Of a stretch of DNA of 6,023 nucleotides, positions 1 through 5,742 are shown in pieces; the first letter of the stretch is position 1; the number at the start of each line of letters is the position of its first letter. The notes beneath the pieces were generated by a model, which searched no databases, was not told where the DNA came from, and saw only the letters and a program-made list of their open reading frames with translations. The translations under genes and the position numbers were made by a program. Origin of the DNA: Clostridiales bacterium UBA4696 (lineage in GTDB: Bacteria > Bacillota > Clostridia > Oscillospirales > Oscillospiraceae); contig DHKK01000161.1 of the NCBI GenBank assembly GCA_002404795.1, positions 8,997 through 15,019 of the forward strand. Reading direction: 5' to 3'.

Positions 1-395
1 CCCTCGCCGATGGACGCGCAGAGCGAGTCGATGGCAACCAGACGGCGCTCGGGGTATTTTTCCTGCAGCTCCTGGCAGGCGATCGCGCCGGACTGATAGG
101 TCGTGCTGAGGCCGGAGGAGAAGCCGATGAAGAGGATATCCAGCCCCTCCTGCAGCTTCTGCTCCATGACGACCTTGAATTCCTCGACGTTCACGGCGCT
201 GGTCGTGGCCTTCTCTCCGGAGGCGATGCGGGTAAAAAAGTCATGGAAGCCGATCTCGCGGCCGTCCAGATAGTTGGCATAGGTCTCTTCTCCGATATGT
301 ACATGCAGGGGCAGGACGGCAAGATCCAGCTCGTCCGCCATCGCCTGCGGCAGATCGCAGGAGGAATCCGTTACGATTTGAAAGCGTTTGTCCAT
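1..395 (-). CDS. DegV family protein, fatty-acid-binding (FakB-like), N-terminal part
   Basis: I translated this from the reverse strand. It begins MDKRFQIVTDSSCDLP and continues for 131 codons before leaving the window, so roughly the C-terminal half of a usual 280-residue DegV protein is missing. Family hallmarks seen are the opening VTDSSCDLP (residues 8-16), the TTSAVN stretch (64-69, where many relatives have TSQPS), the GFSSGLSTTYQSG segment (91-103) and the AIDSLCASIGEG stretch (121-132). In characterised FakB proteins the equivalent Thr and Ser positions hold the carboxylate of a bound fatty acid, which FakA kinase then phosphorylates for phospholipid synthesis. That role is inferred here from family membership only. 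The start is the ATG complementary to 393-395, with GGAGG complementary to 401-405 five bases upstream. It is transcribed divergently from the carboxypeptidase gene. No fakA is visible, and the natural lipid ligand is unknown. Confidence 0.95.
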   Translation of the reverse strand, partial: MDKRFQIVTDSSCDLPQAMADELDLAVLPLHVHIGEETYANYLDGREIGFHDFFTRIASGEKATTSAVNVEEFKVVMEQKLQEGLDILFIGFSSGLSTTYQSGAIACQELQEKYPERRLVAIDSLCASIGE

Positions 396-430
396 AAGAA
401 CCTCCGGTTTGAATTTGATTTTATATCGGT

Positions 431-436
431 ATTATA
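431..436 (-). promoter_or_regulatory. -10 box of the degV-like gene promoter
   Basis: On the minus strand this reads TATAAT, a perfect sigma-70/sigma-A -10 hexamer. Transcription would start near base 424 and give a leader of about 29 nt that includes the GGAGG ribosome site. No good -35 is found at the right distance: the best hexamers at 17-18 nt spacing match TTGACA at only two or three positions. The promoter may therefore depend on an activator, possibly one binding the palindrome at 479-497. Confidence 0.6.
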
Positions 437-478
437 CCGCATCCGGCCGCAAAATGCTATCTAAAAAACCGCGCGCGG

Positions 479-497
479 GCTCTACCGCCGGTAGAGC
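479..497. promoter_or_regulatory. 19-bp palindrome between divergent promoters, candidate operator
   Basis: The sequence GCTCTACCGCCGGTAGAGC has two perfect 9-base arms around a central C. It lies between the two divergent -10 boxes, just upstream of the rightward promoter's -35 position and about 43 bases behind the leftward -10 box. That is a typical place for a dimeric regulator shared by two divergent units. A second perfect 10-bp palindrome, CCGCGCGCGG at 469-478, abuts it. The identity of any binding protein is unknown. An RNA hairpin role is unlikely because both predicted transcripts start outside it. Confidence 0.4.
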
Positions 498-510
498 GGC
501 GCTTTGCCTC

Positions 511-539
511 TTTTCGCGGCGGAAAAAATGTGGTAAAAT
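511..539 (+). promoter_or_regulatory. Promoter of the carboxypeptidase-to-barstar operon
   Basis: A TAAAAT hexamer at 534-539 is preceded directly by TGG at 531-533, which makes an extended -10 element (TGn-TAAAAT). The hexamer 17 nt upstream, TTTTCG at 511-516, is a poor -35, and extended -10 promoters often tolerate that. The start of transcription would be near 546, about 27 nt before the ATG at 573. No other promoter was obvious at the short gene junctions downstream, so it probably serves all five genes. Confidence 0.5.
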
Positions 540-572
540 AGGAAAGATATCTGAACCGCAGGAGACCTTGCC

Positions 573-1736
573 ATGAACCACGAACCTGAATCTGATTTTT
601 CTCCCGAGGATGCCCCGGCGTTCCGGCGGCTGCGTGACCGGCGGCTGGCCAAGCGCCGCCGCGTGCTGCGCATCGTGCTGCTCGTGACGCTTTCGGCCGC
701 GCTTCTGGCCGGGGCGGCGTTCTACGCGCACCGGCAGCTCGTAAAGCCCTATCTCGATACCCCCATCACCGCGCCCGAGACTGCCGAGACGCCCGCGGAG
801 CCGCAGACGCCCGCTGAACCCGAACCCACACCGGAACCCGAACCGGAACCCGCTCCGGAACCGGAGCCTGAACCTGCGCCCGAACCCGAGATGGAGCCGG
901 AAACGCCCGCGCTGACGCTCGCGCAGTCGACCGAGGCGACAAAGGTGCTCGATCTGGAGCTCTATTCCTCCTCCGCGGTGCTGGTCGACGTGCAGAGCGG
1001 GATCGTATTGGCGGAGAAGGCCCCGGACGAGAAGATCTACCCCGCGTCCATGACGAAGGTCATGACGCTGCTGGTGGCTGTGGAAAACCTCCCGGATCTG
1101 GACGCGACGTTCACCATGACGCAGGCCATCATCGATCCCATCTATCTGGCCGGGGCCTCCATGGCCGGATTTGTCGACGGCGAGACGGTCACGATGCGGG
1201 ATCTGCTCTACGGCGCGGTCGTCCCCTCCGGCGCGGAGGCGACGGAGGCGCTGGCGCAGGCCGTAGCCGGGAGCGAGGAAGCGTTCGTGGCCATGATGAA
1301 CGAAAAGGCCGCCGCGCTGGGGCTTACCAGCACCCACTTCATGAACACCAGCGGCCTGCACGACGAAGACCACTACTCGACCGTGCGGGAGATCGCGCTG
1401 ATCCTGCAGGCGGCTTTGCAGAACGAGATCTGTGCCGAGGTCCTCAGCGCGGAAAACTACCGCGCGAGCCGGACGGAGCAGCATCCGGACGGGCTGGCCA
1501 TGACGAATAAATTCCTCTACCGCGTCCACCACGAATACAGTCTCGGCGGGGCGGAGATCACGGCCGCCAAGACCGGCTACACCGCCGAGGCCATGAACTG
1601 CTGCGCGAGCGCCGGAAAGACGCCGGACGGCCGGAACGTGATCTGCGTGACGGCGAATGCGTGGACGGGCGACTTCTGCATCGAGGACCATATCGCGCTT
1701 GACTCCAAATACTGCGGCAGCGCAGAATCTGAATGA
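573..1736 (+). CDS. Membrane-anchored serine-type D-Ala-D-Ala carboxypeptidase (peptidase S11)
   Basis: This 387-residue low-molecular-weight penicillin-binding protein should remove the terminal D-alanine from peptidoglycan stem peptides on the outer membrane face. It has a basic cytoplasmic N-terminus (about 1-32, rich in Arg), one membrane helix (about 31-50), a Pro/Glu-rich tether (about 64-112) and the S11 catalytic domain (about 118-387). Active-site motifs are SMTK (Ser159 nucleophile, Lys162) and KTG (333-335). The middle motif, normally SxN as in SGN, reads SGA (219-221) with Ala for Asn. The C-terminal domain and amphipathic anchor of E. coli PBP5 are absent, so anchoring appears to be N-terminal. 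The start is supported by AGGAG at 560-564, eight bases before the ATG. It is first in the operon, 16 nt from the transporter gene. It could also be a DacF-like sporulation enzyme, but nothing nearby supports that. Confidence 0.94.
   Translation: MNHEPESDFSPEDAPAFRRLRDRRLAKRRRVLRIVLLVTLSAALLAGAAFYAHRQLVKPYLDTPITAPETAETPAEPQTPAEPEPTPEPEPEPAPEPEPEPAPEPEMEPETPALTLAQSTEATKVLDLELYSSSAVLVDVQSGIVLAEKAPDEKIYPASMTKVMTLLVAVENLPDLDATFTMTQAIIDPIYLAGASMAGFVDGETVTMRDLLYGAVVPSGAEATEALAQAVAGSEEAFVAMMNEKAAALGLTSTHFMNTSGLHDEDHYSTVREIALILQAALQNEICAEVLSAENYRASRTEQHPDGLAMTNKFLYRVHHEYSLGGAEITAAKTGYTAEAMNCCASAGKTPDGRNVICVTANAWTGDFCIEDHIALDSKYCGSAESE
810..902 (+). repeat. Pro/Glu codon repeat encoding the tether of the carboxypeptidase
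   Basis: A run of alternating Pro and acidic codons (residues 80-110, patterns such as EPEPTPEPEPEP and APEPEPEP) is built from near-identical GAACCC, GAACCG and GAGCCT units. Imperfect short repeats of this kind can expand or shrink by slippage, so the tether length may vary between strains. The likely role is a stiff, negatively charged spacer that holds the catalytic domain away from the membrane. Confidence 0.75.
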
Positions 1737-1738
1737 CC

Positions 1739-1744
1739 GGAGGG
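1739..1744 (+). promoter_or_regulatory. Ribosome binding site that fixes the MFS start
   Basis: GGAGGG lies eight bases before the ATG at 1753. The same frame is open further upstream from an ATG at 1657, but that would overlap the carboxypeptidase gene by 80 nt and add 32 polar residues unlike an MFS N-terminus. The 1753 start is therefore preferred. Confidence 0.85.
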
Positions 1745-1752
1745 AATCGGAT

Positions 1753-3030
1753 ATGAAAAAGCTTTCCCCGCGTGTGTGGCTGACGCTCGTTCTTGTCGGC
1801 CTGGTCGGCCAGTTTGCCTGGACGATCGAAAATATGTATTTCAACGTCTACCTCTACAACACCATCTCCACCGATCCCGGCTACATCTCCGCCATGGTCG
1901 GCTGGAGCGCGGCGGCCGCCACGCTCACGACGCTTCTGATGGGCGCGCTGTCTGACCGGGTAGGCAAGCGGAAGCTGTTCATCTGCGGGGGATATCTGCT
2001 GTGGGGGCTTTCCACGGCGGCGTTCGGACTGGTGACGGTCGAGAACGCGGCGAAGCTGTTCCCCGCGGCGGCGGCCACGGCGGCAGCCGCGGTCATGATT
2101 GTGGTGCTCGACTGCGTGATGACCTTCTTCGGCTCGACCGCCAATGACGCGGCCTTCAACGCCTGGATCACCGACACCGTGCCGAACGAGGCCCGGGGCA
2201 AGGCCGAATCCGTGCTGGCCATCCTGCCGCTCATCTCCATGCTCGTCATCTTCGGGCTGTTTGACGGCATGACGCAGCGCGGCGAATGGCAGAAGTTCTT
2301 CGGGATCTTCGGCGGGCTGGTGGTACTGACGGGTCTCGTGTCCGTCTTCCTCATCCCGGAGCCGAAGCTGGAACCCAGGAAGGAGCCGTATCTGCCGACG
2401 CTCGTCTATGGCCTGCGGCCGGCGGTGGTGAAGGAAAATCCGGCGCTGTACCTCTCCTTCGCGGCGTTCTGCCTGTTCTCCGTAGCGGTACAGGTCTTCT
2501 TCCCGTATCTCATTATTTATATGCAGAACTATCTGCACTTTGACGGCTATGCGCTCGTGCTCGGGATCGTGCTGATCTTCGCGTCGGTGGTGAGCGTGCT
2601 GTCCGGCCGGGTGATCGACCGGCTCGGAGAGTTGAAGTGCGTGCTGCCGGCGGCGGGCGTGATGTTCGCGGGCCTCGTCGGCATGTTCTTCGCGCGGTCG
2701 ATGCTGGCCGTGATCGTGGCCGGGTGCGTGATGATGTCGGGCTACATGCTGGTGACGGCCATCCTCTCCGGCGTCATCCGCGACCATACGCCCGCCGGCA
2801 AGGCCGGGCATTTCCAGGGCATCCGGATGATCTTCGGCGTGCTGCTGCCGATGATCCTCGGGCCTGCGATCGGCGCGGCCGTCATCCGCGGCAGCGACTC
2901 GACATACGTGGACCTCGGCGTGGTGAAGACCGTGCCGACGCCGTCTATTTTCCTGGCGGCGGCCGTGGTGCTGCTGCTGATCCTGCCGCCGGTGCTGGCG
3001 CTTCGGAAAAAGGAGGGTGCGGCATGCTGA
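1753..3030 (+). CDS. Major facilitator superfamily transporter, probably for a glycoside
   Basis: This is a 425-residue integral membrane protein with about 12 hydrophobic helices, the usual length for MFS. The conserved loop between helices 2 and 3 is clear (GALSDRVGKRK, residues 64-74), and a weaker counterpart occurs in the second half (SGRVIDRLGELK, 284-295). The first helix carries a GQFAWTIEN stretch (19-27), which I associate with sugar- or glycoside-type MFS carriers of Firmicutes, though this is from memory. It begins MKKLSP and ends LALRKKEGAAC. Its last seven bases overlap the start of the hydrolase gene (ATGCTGA), so the two are probably translationally coupled. The pairing with a cytoplasmic GH2 enzyme suggests import of the intact substrate of that enzyme. 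Substrate, direction and coupling ion cannot be read from the sequence, and efflux remains possible. Confidence 0.92.
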   Translation: MKKLSPRVWLTLVLVGLVGQFAWTIENMYFNVYLYNTISTDPGYISAMVGWSAAAATLTTLLMGALSDRVGKRKLFICGGYLLWGLSTAAFGLVTVENAAKLFPAAAATAAAAVMIVVLDCVMTFFGSTANDAAFNAWITDTVPNEARGKAESVLAILPLISMLVIFGLFDGMTQRGEWQKFFGIFGGLVVLTGLVSVFLIPEPKLEPRKEPYLPTLVYGLRPAVVKENPALYLSFAAFCLFSVAVQVFFPYLIIYMQNYLHFDGYALVLGIVLIFASVVSVLSGRVIDRLGELKCVLPAAGVMFAGLVGMFFARSMLAVIVAGCVMMSGYMLVTAILSGVIRDHTPAGKAGHFQGIRMIFGVLLPMILGPAIGAAVIRGSDSTYVDLGVVKTVPTPSIFLAAAVVLLLILPPVLALRKKEGAAC

Positions 3031-4754
3031 CACGCTGGGGCGAAACACTGGACAAGCAGCAGGTGCTGCAGGAATATCCCCGCCCGCAGCTCGTGCGGGA
3101 GAGCTTTTATAATCTCAATGGCCTCTGGGACTACGCCGTCACGGCCTCCGACGCCTGCCCCGGCGCGTGGGACGGGCAGATTCTCGTCCCCTTCTCGCCG
3201 GAAGCGCCGCTGTCCGGCGTGGGGAAGACGCTCCGGCCGGGGCAGGTGCTCTGGTACCGGCGGCCGCTGCCGCTCAAAAAACAGGCGGGCATGCGGACGC
3301 TGCTGCACTTCGGGGCCGCAGACCAGCGGGCGTGGGTGTACGTCAACGGTCTGCTCGCCGGGACGCACACGGGCGGCTACACCGCCTTTACCCTTGACAT
3401 CACGAAGCTGCTGCGGGAGGGCGAGAACACCCTGACCGTCGCCGTGCGCGACGACACGGATACCGTTCCCCTCGCCCGCGGCAAGCAGAAGACGAAGCGT
3501 GGCGGCATCTGGTACACGCCGCAAAGCGGCATCTGGCAGACCGTGTGGGCGGAGCTGGTGCCGGAGCGGTATATCGAGTCGCTGCTCTTTACCCCGGAGC
3601 TGCCGGAGGGGCGCATCCGCTGGCGGGTCTTCTCTGCCGCGCCGCAGGGCGCGAAGGTCTCCGTCACCTATCAGGACGAGCCCGTCGCCGAGGGCAGGAC
3701 GGACGCAGACGGCTGCGGCAGCGCCGTCATCGCGCCGGAGCAGCTGCATCTGTGGACGCCGGAGACGCCGGAGCTCTACGACGTGACCGTCACGCTGGGG
3801 GCCGATACCGTCAAAAGCTACTTTGCCATGCGCACCGTCGGCACGGGGCAGGACACGGCGGGGCATCCCTGCCTGCTGCTGAACGGCCAGCCGTATTTCC
3901 ACCACGGCGTCCTGGACCAGGGCTACTGGCCGGACGGGCTCTATACCGCGCCGTCGGACGAGGCGCTGATCTACGACATTCAGCTCATGAAGCGCCTCGG
4001 CTTCAACATGCTGCGCAAGCACATCAAGATCGAGCCCATGCGCTGGTACTATCACTGCGACCGGCTGGGCATGCTCGTCTGGCAGGATATGCCCTCCGGC
4101 GGCGGACGGTATAACCTGCTGACCATCTCCGCCCCGCTCATCACCGGTATCCACCTCAAGGACAGCCATTACCGCCTCTTCGCCCGCACCGACCCGGACG
4201 GCCGCGACAGCTTCCGGCAGGAGCTGGAGGAGATGATCCGGCAGCTGCAGAACTGCCCGTGCATCGTGCTCTGGGTGCCGTTCAACGAGGGCTGGGGGCA
4301 GTTCGACGCGAAGCAGATCACGCGTCTGGTCCGCAAGCTCGACCCCACACGCCTCATCGACCACGCCAGCGGCTGGCATGACCAGGGCGTGAGCGACGTC
4401 AAGAGCCTGCACGTGTACTTTAAGCCCTACCGCTTTAGGCCCGACAAAAAGGGCCGGGCCGTCGTCCTCTCGGAGTTTGGCGGCTACAATCTGCCCGTCG
4501 CGGGCCACACGTGGAACGAAAGGAACTTCGGCTACAAGGGCTATCAGACCCCCGAGGCGCTGGGCGAGGCCGTGCGGAAGCTCTATGAGACGCAGATCGT
4601 CCCGGCCCGGAGGGCCGGGCTTGCCGCCGACGTCTACACACAGCTGAGCGACGTGGAGGACGAGGTCAACGGCTTCGTGACCTATGACCGGCGCGTGGAA
4701 AAGCTGCCGGAGGCGCTGATGCAGGCCATCGCGCGCGAACTGAAAGGAGAATGA
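3024..4754 (+). CDS. Glycoside hydrolase family 2 protein, cytoplasmic, substrate unknown
   Basis: This is a 576-residue retaining beta-glycosidase of the GH2 clan (beta-galactosidase, beta-glucuronidase and relatives). It has an N-terminal jelly-roll sugar-binding domain (about 15-178, with GLWDYAV at 33-39 and VYVNG at 105-109), an immunoglobulin-like domain (about 183-272) and a TIM-barrel catalytic domain (about 273-560). The acid/base is Glu422 in VPFNEGWGQFD, and the probable nucleophile is Glu484 in VLSEFGGY. No signal peptide or membrane helix is seen, so it should act in the cytoplasm. It is close in length to GusA and far shorter than LacZ. The start is supported by AGGAGG at 3011-3016, seven bases before the ATG. 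The frame stays open upstream, but that part lies within the MFS gene in another frame. The sugar cleaved cannot be assigned. Confidence 0.92.
   Translation: MLTRWGETLDKQQVLQEYPRPQLVRESFYNLNGLWDYAVTASDACPGAWDGQILVPFSPEAPLSGVGKTLRPGQVLWYRRPLPLKKQAGMRTLLHFGAADQRAWVYVNGLLAGTHTGGYTAFTLDITKLLREGENTLTVAVRDDTDTVPLARGKQKTKRGGIWYTPQSGIWQTVWAELVPERYIESLLFTPELPEGRIRWRVFSAAPQGAKVSVTYQDEPVAEGRTDADGCGSAVIAPEQLHLWTPETPELYDVTVTLGADTVKSYFAMRTVGTGQDTAGHPCLLLNGQPYFHHGVLDQGYWPDGLYTAPSDEALIYDIQLMKRLGFNMLRKHIKIEPMRWYYHCDRLGMLVWQDMPSGGGRYNLLTISAPLITGIHLKDSHYRLFARTDPDGRDSFRQELEEMIRQLQNCPCIVLWVPFNEGWGQFDAKQITRLVRKLDPTRLIDHASGWHDQGVSDVKSLHVYFKPYRFRPDKKGRAVVLSEFGGYNLPVAGHTWNERNFGYKGYQTPEALGEAVRKLYETQIVPARRAGLAADVYTQLSDVEDEVNGFVTYDRRVEKLPEALMQAIARELKGE
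4745..4749 (+). promoter_or_regulatory. Ribosome binding site that selects the second ATG of the barnase-like gene
   Basis: AGGAG ends one base before an ATG at 4751 but seven bases before the in-frame ATG at 4757. Only the second distance is workable. The resulting N-terminus, MKKKLLALLL, is a standard lipoprotein signal. The site lies within the last codons of the hydrolase gene. Confidence 0.8.
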
Positions 4755-4756
4755 CC

Positions 4757-5377
4757 ATGAAGAAAAAACTGCTTGCGCTGCTGCTGGCGCTGGCCTGCCT
4801 GCTGGCACTGACCGGCTGCCGGGTCATCGACACCGCGCAAATCGTGGAGACCGGCGTCACCACCCTGAAGGAGCTGGCGGACGCCGCCCTGTCGGAGGAG
4901 ACTGAGGCCCCGGAATCCGGCGACCAGTTCGTCACCGCGCAAAGCCCTGAAGAAGCGCCGCAGGACGAAGATGCCCCGGCGGACGAGGTCTACGAGACCA
5001 CGGACACCGTCGGCGAGCATACCTATTATTATGACGTCGACCATGTCGTTTTGTATCTCGACACCTACGGCCATCTGCCGGAGAACTATATCACGAAGGA
5101 CGAGGCCCGCGCGCTCGGCTGGGAGGGCGGCAGCGTCGAGGTCTATCAGGCGGGGGCCGCCATCGGCGGCGACCGCTTCGGCAACCGCGAGGGGCTGCTG
5201 CCCGAGCAGACCGGCCGGAGCTATACCGAGTGCGACATCAACACCAACGGCGCGGATTCCCGCGGCGCGGAGCGGCTGATCTTCTCGAATGACGGACTGT
5301 ATTTCTACACGTCCGACCACTACGCGAGCTTTACGGAGCTCACCGTCGACGGAGGGACGGTCGTATGGGACCGCTGA
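4757..5377 (+). CDS. Lipoprotein with barnase-type ribonuclease domain
   Basis: This 206-residue protein has a lipoprotein signal (1-20) with lipobox LTGC and lipidated Cys21, an acidic Pro-rich linker (about 22-90) and a complete barnase/N1-T1 family domain (about 94-195). By eye the domain aligns with Bacillus amyloliquefaciens barnase along its length: YLDTYGHLPENYITKDEA, ALGW, IGGDRFGNREG, GRSYTECDIN and TSDHYASFTEL. All the catalytic residues have equivalents: Lys27 is Lys114, Glu73 is Glu158, Arg83 is Arg169, Arg87 is Arg173 and His102 is His188. Arg59, a key barstar contact, is Arg144. It should cleave single-stranded RNA, with guanine preference expected from the family, on the outer membrane face or in the cell wall. 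A tail of about 11 residues follows the barnase end. The stop lies two bases before this start, so it belongs to the hydrolase operon, and the barstar-like gene overlaps its end by 13 nt. Confidence 0.93.
   Translation: MKKKLLALLLALACLLALTGCRVIDTAQIVETGVTTLKELADAALSEETEAPESGDQFVTAQSPEEAPQDEDAPADEVYETTDTVGEHTYYYDVDHVVLYLDTYGHLPENYITKDEARALGWEGGSVEVYQAGAAIGGDRFGNREGLLPEQTGRSYTECDINTNGADSRGAERLIFSNDGLYFYTSDHYASFTELTVDGGTVVWDR
5351..5356 (+). promoter_or_regulatory. Ribosome binding site of the barstar-like gene, inside the barnase coding sequence
   Basis: GGAGGG sits within the final codons of the ribonuclease gene, eight bases before the ATG at 5365. The codons GGA-GGG encode the Gly-Gly of the C-terminal tail, so the tail may have been kept partly because it carries this site. 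Ribosomes finishing the RNase would release next to it, which favours coupled production of the inhibitor. Confidence 0.75.
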
Positions 5378-5640
5378 GCTTTCCGATCGACTGCCGGGAG
5401 CTGGTCTCCCGCGCCGCGGCGCACGACTGCTTTGCGCGCGTATTCTCCCTGCCGGACAGCTACGGGCGGAATCTCGACGCGCTCTACGACGTGCTGACGA
5501 GCCTGCCGCCGTGCCGGATCACGCTTGCGGGCACGAGCTGCCTCTATCCTCTGCTCGGCACGTATGCAGAAAAGCTGCTGGCCGTCTTCCGCGACGCAGC
5601 GCAGGGAAACCATAATATCCATCTTGAGGAAATTGCATAA
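5365..5640 (+). CDS. Barstar family ribonuclease inhibitor
   Basis: This 91-residue protein is the length of barstar (89-90). The core loop and second helix match: SLPDSYGRNLDALYDVLTSL (28-47) aligns with the barstar segment LPEYYGENLDALWDCLTGW. Barstar Asp35 and Asp39, which fill the barnase active site, are Asp38 and Asp42. Barstar Tyr30 is Tyr33. Differences are Trp38 to Tyr41, Tyr29 to Ser32 and Glu76 to Asp77 (in VFRDA). The beta strand after the helix (ITLAG) and the last strand (NIHLEEI) are also in place. No signal peptide is present, so it should stay in the cytoplasm and neutralise RNase that folds before export. It starts inside the end of the ribonuclease gene, and it is the last gene of the operon. 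Partner specificity for the adjacent RNase is inferred from adjacency. Confidence 0.93.
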   Translation: MGPLSFPIDCRELVSRAAAHDCFARVFSLPDSYGRNLDALYDVLTSLPPCRITLAGTSCLYPLLGTYAEKLLAVFRDAAQGNHNIHLEEIA

Positions 5641-5645
5641 ATTTT

Positions 5646-5674
5646 TTGAGCATTTTCTACTGTTTGTCTATATT
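5646..5674 (+). promoter_or_regulatory. Possible upstream promoter for the symporter gene
   Basis: TTGAGC (5646-5651) and TATATT (5669-5674) are 17 nt apart, with four and five matches to the consensus. It directly follows the barstar stop codon. The AT-rich setting makes chance matches likely, so this is weaker than the promoter at 5713-5742. Confidence 0.3.
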
Positions 5675-5690
5675 GTGAAAAAGCGTCCAA

Positions 5691-5706
5691 ATTTCCTTGT
5701 GGAAAT
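5691..5706 (+). terminator. Small hairpin after the five-gene operon, weak terminator candidate
   Basis: ATTTCC-TTGT-GGAAAT makes a 6-bp stem with a 4-base loop about 50 bases after the barstar stop. It is followed by CGTCAATTT rather than a proper run of T, and the stem is AT-rich. No better intrinsic terminator is visible in 5641-5801, so the operon may end by Rho or read on into the symporter gene. Confidence 0.2.
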
Positions 5707-5712
5707 CGTCAA

Positions 5713-5742
5713 TTTACAAAGTACGGCATCGTCGGATAAAAT
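5713..5742 (+). promoter_or_regulatory. Promoter of the sodium:solute symporter gene
   Basis: TTTACA (5713-5718) and TAAAAT (5737-5742) are separated by 18 nt, each with one mismatch to the sigma-A consensus. Transcription would begin near 5749, leaving a leader of about 53 nt before the ATG at 5802. This is the best-formed two-part promoter in the window. Confidence 0.6.

Noticed and set aside
463..497. Terminator-like structure on the minus strand ending in six T (complement of 463-468)
   Set aside because: A GC-rich stem can be drawn only with a 3-base bulge, and no minus-strand gene lies upstream to be terminated. It could insulate the degV-like gene from antisense reading, but support is too thin.
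479..530. tRNA-like piece: GCTC...GGTAGAGC resembles a tRNA D arm
   Set aside because: No matching anticodon stem, T-arm consensus or acceptor stem follows, so the likeness comes from the palindrome alone.
243..576. Small plus-strand open frames of 73 and 62 codons near the left edge
   Set aside because: The first lies mostly opposite the well-supported DegV coding sequence. The second crosses the control region and the next start. Neither has a ribosome site or a recognisable motif.
1657..1752. Longer N-terminus for the MFS transporter starting at 1657
   Set aside because: It overlaps the carboxypeptidase gene by 80 nt and adds polar sequence. A proper ribosome site precedes only the ATG at 1753.
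2637..3023. Upstream extension of the GH2 frame by 129 codons
   Set aside because: This stretch is an out-of-frame reading of the MFS gene, rich in Arg and Gly. The GH2 domain begins just after the ATG at 3024, which has AGGAGG upstream.
432..4808. Long open frames on the minus strand opposite the operon (470, 496 and 688 codons)
   Set aside because: Their translations are low-complexity, rich in Arg, His and Gly, with no family motif. They mirror the GC-rich third-base pattern of the real plus-strand genes.
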